DNA of 5,342 nucleotides. It comes from Verrucomicrobiota bacterium (GTDB lineage: Bacteria; Verrucomicrobiota; Verrucomicrobiia; Limisphaerales; UBA1100). Position numbers and translations under genes: made by a program. The notes beneath the pieces were generated by a model that ran no database searches, was not told the origin of the DNA, and saw nothing but the letters and a program-made list of their open reading frames with translations. Location: positions 1 to 5,342 of the forward strand of contig JAPKEI010000204.1 of NCBI GenBank assembly GCA_028872685.1. The letters are read 5' to 3'. Positions 1 to 5,342 of this stretch are shown here, piece by piece; the stretch's first letter is position 1, and each line of letters starts with the position of its first letter.

Positions 1-2576
1 AGGCCAAAGGATTTACGCCCGCGAAGGCCGCGGACAAGCGGTCTTTGATTCGGCGCGTGTCTTTTGATCTTACGGGGTTGCCACCGACTTGGGCGCAGGT
101 GCAGGCATTTGTGGATGACGCTTCGCCGAATGCTTATGAAAAGCTTGTGGATCGACTAATGGCCAGTCCGCAATACGGCGAGCGAATGGCGGTGTTTTGG
201 TTGGACCAAGTGCGCTATGCGGACACGATGGGCTATCACTCGGACAACGACCAGACGAAGCCGCTCTATCGAGATTATGTAATTGATTCCTTTAATAAAA
301 ATATTCCCTTCGACCGTTTCACAAAGGAACAGGTGGCGGGCGACCTCCTAAAAAACCGCACGCGGGAGCAGTTGATCGCCTCCGGCTACAATCGCCTGAA
401 TATGACCACCCGCGAGGGCGGCGCGCAGCCCAAGGAATACACGTCCAAATACCTCGCCGACCGCGTGCGCAATGCGTCCACGGTGTGGATGGCCAGCACG
501 CTCGGGTGCTCGGAATGCCACGACCACAAGTTTGACCCTTTTTCGACGAAAGATTTTTACAGCTTCGGCGCGTTCTTCGCGGACCTCGAGGAGACTCCCG
601 TGGGCGCGCAAAAATACATAAGCGTTCCGGGCACAGGCCAAAAGGCCGAAGTGGCAGCGTTGCGCGAAAAACTGCCGGCATTGGAAAAGGCACTCAACGC
701 TGTTACCCCGGAAATGGATGCGGCACTCGCCCGATGGGAAAAAACACAGGTCCGCTGGACGATGTTGCGACCGACCAAGCCGGCCTCCCAACAAGGTGCG
801 GCACTGAAGGTGCAACCGGATCAGTCGATTCTGGTCTCGGGAAAATCGCCGGATTCGGATGTTTATACGATGACCTTGAGCAGCGTTCCGGCGGGCACGC
901 GCGCGTTTCGCATTGAGGTGCTCCCGCATCAATCGCTACCCAAAAAAGGCCCGGGGCGGGCGGGCAACGGCAATTTTGTGTTAACGGAAGTGGTTGTAAA
1001 AATCGGCGATAAAATAATTCCATTACGCAATGCCACAGCTTCATTCGAACAAACGCTGTCCAATGCCAAAAACCCATACAAAAAATGGAATGCCGGCAGC
1101 GCAATTGACAACGATGCCAAAGGCACCACGTTTGGCTGGGCAGTGCTGCCAAAAGTTGGCGTGCCGAACCGTTTGGTTTTTGAAATGGAAGAGCCGTTGG
1201 CGGCGGCTGGCGATCTGGTTATCGTGCTCAAGCAGGCGCACGGCACGCAGCACACGCTCGGCCGGTTTCAGATTTACGGCACTGAGCATTCCGGCAATGT
1301 GACAGCAAATTCCGCCGCACCTCCGATAAACATCATCGCCATTCTTGCCATTGATCCTGCCAAACGCAACGCGGCACAGCGCAAAACTCTCGCCGGACAT
1401 TATCGGTCATTCGCGCCGGAACTGGCCCAACCGCGCAAAGATTTGGCTGCGCTCAAAGCAGAGATCGCTCGCAAGGAAAAAGCGTTTTCCACTTCGCTGG
1501 TGTCCGTGAGCATGACCAAGCCGCGGATGGTGCGCGTGTTGCCGCGCGGGAATTGGTTGGATGACTCCGGCGAAATCGTGCAGCCCTCGGTGCCCGCGTA
1601 TCTGCAGTTTGCCAAAGCCACGAAAGGCCGCGCCACGCGCAGCAACCTCGCCGAATGGATTGTGAGCCGCGACAATCCGCTCACGGCGCGCGTGATGGTG
1701 AACCGTTTATGGGCAATGTTCCACGGGCGCGGCCTCGCAATGCCGCTGGATGATTTCGGTTCGCAAGGCACGCCGCCTACGCATCCGGCGCTGCTCGATT
1801 GGCTAGCGATTGAGTTTATGGATAAAGGCTGGGACGTGAAACATATGGTCAAACTCATTGTGACCAGCGGCACGTACCGGCAAACTTCCGTGACCACCAC
1901 CGCCGTAATGGAAACTGATCCGTACAACTTTTGGCTCGCCCGCCAAGGGCGCTGGCGACTTGAGGCTGAGATGGTGCGCGACAACGCGCTGGCCGTCAGC
2001 GGTTTGCTAGTGAAAACCATCGGTGGCCCCAGCGTGAAGCCGTATCAACCCGCCGGCTATTGGGCGCACCTGAATTTTCCCAAGCGCAGTTGGAAAGCCG
2101 ACGTCGGCGATGCGCTGTATCGGCGCGGGATGTACACTTATTTGTGCCGCACATTTATGCACCCTAGCCTTGCTGCCTTCGACGCCCCAAGTCGTGAGGA
2201 ATGCACCGTCGAACGCGTCCGCTCCAACACCCCGCAACAGGCTCTCGTATTATTAAACGACCCTACATACGTTGAAACTGCGCGCATCTTTGCCGAACGA
2301 ATCCTGCATGAATCCAGCAAAGACACCCAAGCCCGCATCACCTTTGCCTATCAACAAGCGTTGCACCGGAATCCGAATGCGAAGGAGTTAGAATTGCTTA
2401 CCGCCCTCGCTGCAAAACATTTGAAGCAATACGAAACCGATGCTCCCGCCGCAGCCGCCGTACTGAAAGTCGGGGCCAAACCCGCCGACACAAAACTAGA
2501 CAAAGCCGAACTCGCCGCATGGACGTCAATTGCGCGGGTGGTTTTAAACCTTCACGAAAACATTACACGGAACTGA
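1..2576 (+). CDS. DUF1549 (PSCyt2) / DUF1553 (PSD1) protein, 5'-truncated by window edge
   Basis: Large exported-type protein of the planctomycete cytochrome c family; biochemical role not established. The frame is open from base 3 and ends at TGA 2574-2576. The first candidate start, TTG at 45, is not the true start: the 14 codons before it already match the family's DUF1549 lead-in (TPAKAADKRSLIRRVSFDLT), so the N-terminus lies outside the window. Numbering residues from the TTG: DUF1549 spans about 1-185 (FDLTGLPPT, YGERMAVFWLDQVRYAD) and ends with C155-S-E-C158-H159, a CxxCH haem-c-type motif, then DHKFDP. Heptad-like helices at about 201-233 and 456-482 flank a beta-rich insert (about 260-412) with KGPGRAGNGNFVLTE and HTLGRFQIYGT, resembling a discoidin/carbohydrate-binding module. 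DUF1553 spans about 495-785 (RDNPLTARVMVNRLW, DDFGSQGTPPTHP, RSNTPQQALVLLNDPTY). The tail LDKAELAAWTSIARVVLNLHENITRN-like segment is the usual family ending. No frameshift seen. Family call is firm; haem binding and glycan binding are inference. Confidence 0.95.
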   Translation, partial: AKGFTPAKAADKRSLIRRVSFDLTGLPPTWAQVQAFVDDASPNAYEKLVDRLMASPQYGERMAVFWLDQVRYADTMGYHSDNDQTKPLYRDYVIDSFNKNIPFDRFTKEQVAGDLLKNRTREQLIASGYNRLNMTTREGGAQPKEYTSKYLADRVRNASTVWMASTLGCSECHDHKFDPFSTKDFYSFGAFFADLEETPVGAQKYISVPGTGQKAEVAALREKLPALEKALNAVTPEMDAALARWEKTQVRWTMLRPTKPASQQGAALKVQPDQSILVSGKSPDSDVYTMTLSSVPAGTRAFRIEVLPHQSLPKKGPGRAGNGNFVLTEVVVKIGDKIIPLRNATASFEQTLSNAKNPYKKWNAGSAIDNDAKGTTFGWAVLPKVGVPNRLVFEMEEPLAAAGDLVIVLKQAHGTQHTLGRFQIYGTEHSGNVTANSAAPPINIIAILAIDPAKRNAAQRKTLAGHYRSFAPELAQPRKDLAALKAEIARKEKAFSTSLVSVSMTKPRMVRVLPRGNWLDDSGEIVQPSVPAYLQFAKATKGRATRSNLAEWIVSRDNPLTARVMVNRLWAMFHGRGLAMPLDDFGSQGTPPTHPALLDWLAIEFMDKGWDVKHMVKLIVTSGTYRQTSVTTTAVMETDPYNFWLARQGRWRLEAEMVRDNALAVSGLLVKTIGGPSVKPYQPAGYWAHLNFPKRSWKADVGDALYRRGMYTYLCRTFMHPSLAAFDAPSREECTVERVRSNTPQQALVLLNDPTYVETARIFAERILHESSKDTQARITFAYQQALHRNPNAKELELLTALAAKHLKQYETDAPAAAAVLKVGAKPADTKLDKAELAAWTSIARVVLNLHENITRN
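507..521 (+). other. CxxCH haem-c-type motif (CSECH) in DUF1549
   Basis: The codons TGC TCG GAA TGC CAC encode C-S-E-C-H, followed by DHKFDP. The motif and its downstream DHK(F/Y)DP are characteristic of the end of DUF1549 (PSCyt2) domains. CxxCH is the covalent attachment signature of c-type haem, which would require export and a cytochrome c maturation system. No dedicated distal Met ligand can be assigned by reading, so haem binding is inferred and the motif could instead be structural or metal-binding. Confidence 0.7.
2567..2572 (+). promoter_or_regulatory. Weak possible ribosome binding site for the first DUF1501 gene
   Basis: ACGGAA lies five bases before the ATG at 2578 and inside the last codons of the upstream gene. 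It is only a partial match to a Shine-Dalgarno sequence. With the upstream stop one base before the ATG, terminating ribosomes probably supply much of the initiation. Many PVC genes lack a clear Shine-Dalgarno site, so this is tentative. Confidence 0.25.
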
Positions 2577-2577
2577 C

Positions 2578-3996
2578 ATGAACAATATTCAACTTTTCAA
2601 TACTGACGTCAGCCGCCGCGCCTTTCTGGGCCGCGCGGGCTTGGGCACTATGGGGCTTGCGTCGTTATTGCAGGCAGCTGACCGTCCACAGATTGACAAA
2701 TGGCCAGGCGTCCTCGCGCAGTTGCATCACAAACCGAAAATTAAGCGGGTGATTCATCTTTGTATGGCGGGTGGGGCGAGTCATTTGGAGACACTCGATT
2801 ACAAGCCGAAGCTGCGGGAGATGCACGGTAAGCCGATGCCCAAGAGCATCACGGAGGGGCAGCCGATTGCACAGTTGCAGGGCAAACGCAACAACCTCAC
2901 GTGCCTCGGGCCGCAGCATGATTTTGAGAAGTTCGGAAAATCAGGGCAGCACATTTGCAAGCTCTTCCCGCACATCGGCAGTGTGGCGGATGACCTCGCA
3001 ATTATTCGCTCGATGACGACGGACGCCATTAATCACGATCCCGCGCACACGTTGATGAATACGGGCACGACTATTTCCGGCCGGCCGAGCATGGGGTCGT
3101 GGATGCTTTATGGGCTGGGCTCGGAGACGGAAAATCTGCCGGGCTATTGTGTGCTCATCTCGCGCGGAGGCGGGCAGGATCAGCCGGTGGCCGCGCGCCA
3201 GTGGCATGCGGGATTTTTGCCGAGCCGTTTTCAGGGTGTGCAGTTGCGCGGGAAGGGGAATCCGGTGCTGTACGTGAAACGCCCCGACGGCGTGGATGTC
3301 AATCGCCAACGCGATGTTGTGGATGCGGTACAGCAGCTCAATCAATTGCAGGACGCGGAGGTGAACGATCCGGAAATCACCACGCGCATTTCACAATACG
3401 AGATGGCGTTCCGAATGCAAATGAGCGTGCCGGAATTGGTGGATATTTCCAAGGAACCGAAGCAGGTGCTCGACCTTTACGGCGCCAAGCCGGGCGATGG
3501 ATCCTTCGCCAGCAACTGTTTGCTCGCGCGCCGTTTGGCCGAGCGCGGCGTGCGGTTCATTCAACTTTACCATCGCGGCTGGGATCATCACGGCAACATC
3601 AAAGGCGCGATGCAAACCTCCGCGAAGCTTGTGGATCAAGGTTGCGCCGCGCTCATCAAGGACCTGAAGCGCACTGGTTTGTGGGACGACACACTTATTT
3701 TATGGGGCGGCGAATTTGGTCGCACACCGATGGCCCAAGGCAGCGGCCGCGATCATCACATCAAAGGCTTCAGCTCATGGTTCGCCGGCGGCGGCATCAA
3801 AGGCGGAACCAGCTACGGCGCCACGGACGACTTCGGCTACAACGCCGTGAAAGACATTGTACACGTCAACGATCTCCACGCCACCATCCTGCACCTGATG
3901 GGCATCGACCACGAGAAGTTGACCTACCAATTCCAAGGCCGCGACTTCCGGCTCACCGATGTGCACGGGAAAGTGTTGAAGCCAATTTTGGCTTGA
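2578..3996 (+). CDS. DUF1501 domain protein, Tat-type N-terminus (first tandem copy)
   Basis: Complete 472-residue protein of the DUF1501 family, placed in the alkaline phosphatase/sulfatase-like superfamily; no substrate is established. The N-terminus has the twin-arginine string S12-R13-R14-A-F-L-G, then a short hydrophobic stretch to about A34, consistent with Tat export, though no sharp cleavage site is visible. Family landmarks follow in order: KRVIHLCMAGGASHLETLD (about 56-74), the SMTTDAINHDPAHTLMNTG block (145-163), SGRPSMGSW (167-175), GWDHH (334-338), GGEFGRTP (377-384), GRDHH (390-394) and HVNDLHAT (429-436). The Asp/His-rich GWDHH, GRDHH and NDLH motifs are the likely metal and active-site positions by analogy with the superfamily. 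Length is normal. ATG 2578 is preferred because it follows the upstream TGA by one base and keeps the whole Tat signal. The pairing with an upstream PSCyt2/PSD1 gene is the standard arrangement, implying a shared transcript and pathway. Confidence 0.96.
   Translation: MNNIQLFNTDVSRRAFLGRAGLGTMGLASLLQAADRPQIDKWPGVLAQLHHKPKIKRVIHLCMAGGASHLETLDYKPKLREMHGKPMPKSITEGQPIAQLQGKRNNLTCLGPQHDFEKFGKSGQHICKLFPHIGSVADDLAIIRSMTTDAINHDPAHTLMNTGTTISGRPSMGSWMLYGLGSETENLPGYCVLISRGGGQDQPVAARQWHAGFLPSRFQGVQLRGKGNPVLYVKRPDGVDVNRQRDVVDAVQQLNQLQDAEVNDPEITTRISQYEMAFRMQMSVPELVDISKEPKQVLDLYGAKPGDGSFASNCLLARRLAERGVRFIQLYHRGWDHHGNIKGAMQTSAKLVDQGCAALIKDLKRTGLWDDTLILWGGEFGRTPMAQGSGRDHHIKGFSSWFAGGGIKGGTSYGATDDFGYNAVKDIVHVNDLHATILHLMGIDHEKLTYQFQGRDFRLTDVHGKVLKPILA
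3078..3104 (+). repeat. 27-bp direct repeat, copy 1 (within first DUF1501 gene)
   Basis: This 27-base stretch is identical to 4488-4514 in the second DUF1501 gene. It encodes the conserved GRPSMGSW block and begins with the palindrome CGGCCGGCCG. Every synonymous position is shared, as are other exact patches at the same 1410-base offset (3211-3226, 3372-3388 and 3571-3587). It is a trace of gene duplication or conversion, not a mobile-element repeat. Confidence 0.85.
3979..3994 (+). repeat. Short inverted repeat across the gene 2 / gene 3 junction
   Basis: AAGCCAA (3979-3985) and TTGGCTT (3988-3994) are perfect reverse complements separated by two bases. The repeat ends on the first base of the TGA stop and lies just before the ATG at 3997. 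In RNA it could form a small stem of six or seven pairs. No run of T follows, so it does not look like an intrinsic terminator. It occupies the place where a Shine-Dalgarno site would be expected and none is seen. A chance origin is quite possible. Confidence 0.4.
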
Positions 3997-5342
3997 ATGC
4001 AGACAATCACTGACATCAACCGGCGCGCATTCATTGGTCGTTCGGGTTTGGGTCTTGGCGCGGTGGCGCTATCTTCACTGTCGGCGCTCGGGGCAGGCCG
4101 CGATTTGGAACGGTGGCCCGGCGTGGTGCGGCCGTTGCATCATGCGGCGAAGGTGAAGCGCGTCATTTATCTTTATATGTCCGGTGGGCCTTCGCATTTG
4201 GAGACGTTTGATGCAAACAAGCCGGAGCTGGTGAAGATGAATGGCCAGCCGATGCCGGCAGAGTTTACGAAAGGGCAATCGATCGCGCAGTTGCAGAACA
4301 GCCGGCTCACGTGTTTGCGCCCGCAGTTTCCTTTCAAAAAATACGGGCAAAGCGGCACGGAAATGACGTCGCTCTTTCCGCATCTTGCGAAGCACGTGGA
4401 TGAGTTGGCGGTCATCCGATCGATGCACACTGACGCCATCAACCACGATCCCGCCAACACCTTGATGAACACCGGCACCACCATCAGCGGCCGGCCGAGC
4501 ATGGGGTCGTGGATCCAATACGGGCTCGGCAGCGAGGCGGAGGATTTGCCGGGATTCGTGGTGCTTAGCTCGCATGCCGGGCGGAGTCCACAGCCGATTT
4601 CCACGCGCATGTGGCATAGTGGATTTTTGCCGAGCCAGTTTCAGGGCATCCAACTGCGGTCCACCGGCGATCCCGTGATGTACGTCCGTCGCCCCGGTGG
4701 CGTGGATGCCGGCCGCCAGCGCGATGTGGTCAATGCCGTGCAGCAGCTCAACGATTTGCAGTCGGGCACCACGCACGATCCCGAAATCACCACGCGCATC
4801 GCGCAGTACGAGATGGCGTTCAAAATGCAAACCAGCGTGCCCGATTTGATGGATGTTTCCAAGGAACCGAAAGAGGTGCTGGGCCTCTACGGCTGCAAGC
4901 CCGGCGACGGCTCCTTCGGCAGCAACTGCTTGCTCGCACGCCGCTTGGCCGAGCGTGGTGTGCGGTTCATCCAGCTTTATCATCGCGGCTGGGATCACCA
5001 CAACGGCATTGTCAACTTCATGAAAAACCACTGCTGCCCGTCGGTGGATCAGGCCATTGCCGGACTCATCACCGACCTCAAGCGGCGCGGACTGTTCAAG
5101 GACACTCTCATCGTATGGGGCGGCGAATTCGGCCGCACGCCAATGGCGCAAACCAGCAAGGGCGCAACTGGCCGCGATCATCACATGAAAGGCTTCAGTC
5201 TCTGGCTCGCCGGTGGCGGGATCAAAGGCGGGGTCACCCACGGCACCACTGATGCTCTCGGCTATAACGCTGAGCAAAGCCGCACCCACGTCAATGACCT
5301 CCACGCAACGTTGCTGCATCTACTCGGCATCGACCACACCCG
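3997..5342 (+). CDS. DUF1501 domain protein, second tandem copy, 3'-truncated by window edge
   Basis: Second DUF1501 protein (alkaline phosphatase/sulfatase-like superfamily; substrate unknown). The frame is open from ATG 3997 to the window end: 448 full codons, with about 30 residues missing relative to the 472-residue paralogue upstream. The start directly follows the preceding TGA with no gap and no visible Shine-Dalgarno site, so translation is probably coupled. The N-terminus has a Tat-type string N8-R9-R10-A-F-I-G and a hydrophobic stretch to about A33. Landmarks: VIYLYMSGGPSHLETFD (56-72), INHDPANTLMNTG (148-160), SGRPSMGSW, GWDHH (331-335), GGEFGRTP (375-382), GRDHH (392-396) and HVNDLHAT (431-438). 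All the Asp/His motifs of the upstream copy are kept, so it is probably active. It differs by a Cys pair (C346-C347) just after GWDHH, four extra residues (in TSKGAT) before GRDHH, and divergence between LTCL and LFPH. Roughly 60% identity by eye points to an old tandem duplication. Confidence 0.95.
   Translation, partial: MQTITDINRRAFIGRSGLGLGAVALSSLSALGAGRDLERWPGVVRPLHHAAKVKRVIYLYMSGGPSHLETFDANKPELVKMNGQPMPAEFTKGQSIAQLQNSRLTCLRPQFPFKKYGQSGTEMTSLFPHLAKHVDELAVIRSMHTDAINHDPANTLMNTGTTISGRPSMGSWIQYGLGSEAEDLPGFVVLSSHAGRSPQPISTRMWHSGFLPSQFQGIQLRSTGDPVMYVRRPGGVDAGRQRDVVNAVQQLNDLQSGTTHDPEITTRIAQYEMAFKMQTSVPDLMDVSKEPKEVLGLYGCKPGDGSFGSNCLLARRLAERGVRFIQLYHRGWDHHNGIVNFMKNHCCPSVDQAIAGLITDLKRRGLFKDTLIVWGGEFGRTPMAQTSKGATGRDHHMKGFSLWLAGGGIKGGVTHGTTDALGYNAEQSRTHVNDLHATLLHLLGIDHT
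4488..4514 (+). repeat. 27-bp direct repeat, copy 2 (within second DUF1501 gene)
   Basis: Identical to 3078-3104 and encoding the same GRPSMGSW residues with the same codons. Immediate flanks differ at the nucleotide level (for example ATC CAA here against ATG CTT after the repeat), so identity is patchy. See copy 1 for the associated patches at the same offset. Confidence 0.85.

Noticed and set aside
45..47. TTG as the start codon of the first gene
   Set aside because: The reading frame is open to the window edge and the residues encoded upstream match the DUF1549 family, so this Leu codon is internal. A start here would also leave no signal peptide.
348..932. 194-residue open frame on the - strand opposite the DUF1549 region
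   Set aside because: Arg-rich shadow of a conserved gene with no recognisable domain; the + strand frame fully accounts for the region.
3979..3994. Intrinsic transcription terminator between the two DUF1501 genes
   Set aside because: The stem is short and AT-containing, has only a two-base loop and is followed by GAATGC rather than a T run. It also lies inside a zero-gap gene pair.
3099..4013. 304-residue open frame on the + strand overlapping the first DUF1501 gene
   Set aside because: Out-of-frame shadow, very rich in Arg, Gly and Ala, with no domain resemblance, overlapping a well-supported gene almost entirely.
3078..4514. Repeated blocks as an insertion sequence or recombination site
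   Set aside because: The repeats fall in homologous coding positions of two paralogues and encode conserved residues; no transposase, terminal inverted repeats or target duplications are present.
4075..5319. 414-residue open frame on the - strand, antisense to the second DUF1501 gene
   Set aside because: It mirrors the codons of a clearly conserved DUF1501 gene, has His/Arg/Ala-rich low-quality composition and shows no recognisable family. The + strand frame 3997-5342 carries every DUF1501 motif and explains the region.

Overview
The window is fully coding on the + strand and holds three consecutive genes, two of them cut by the window edges. It reads as a genome of the Planctomycetes-Verrucomicrobia (PVC) group. 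The gene families (DUF1549/PSCyt2 + DUF1553/PSD1, followed by DUF1501) are strongly expanded there and uncommon elsewhere. GC content is moderate to high by eye. I cannot decide between Verrucomicrobia and Planctomycetes from the sequence alone, though I lean slightly to Verrucomicrobia.

Layout: (1) positions 1-2576 hold the C-terminal ~857 residues of a large PSCyt2/PSD1 protein. Its N-terminus (signal peptide, and in many relatives a PSCyt1 c-type cytochrome domain) lies left of the window. (2) 2578-3996 holds a complete 472-residue DUF1501 protein with a twin-arginine (Tat) type N-terminus. (3) 3997-5342 holds a second DUF1501 protein, a tandem paralogue of the first (roughly 60% identical by eye), cut off about 30 residues before its expected end. 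Spacing is one base between genes 1 and 2 and zero between genes 2 and 3 (stop TGA directly followed by ATG). This indicates one transcript with coupled translation. There is no intergenic stretch for a promoter, terminator or RNA gene.

How they work together: adjacent PSCyt2-PSD1 and DUF1501 genes are a recurrent pair in PVC bacteria, often many copies per genome and often near sulfatases or other polysaccharide-related genes. The DUF1501 fold belongs to the alkaline phosphatase/sulfatase-like superfamily. The PSCyt/PSD1 protein carries a CxxCH motif and a beta-rich insert resembling a carbohydrate-binding module. All three are probably exported. The biochemical role of the pair is not established as far as I know, so a role in processing a complex extracellular substrate such as a sulfated glycan is inference. 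The main departure from the usual pair is the duplicated, diverged second DUF1501 gene.
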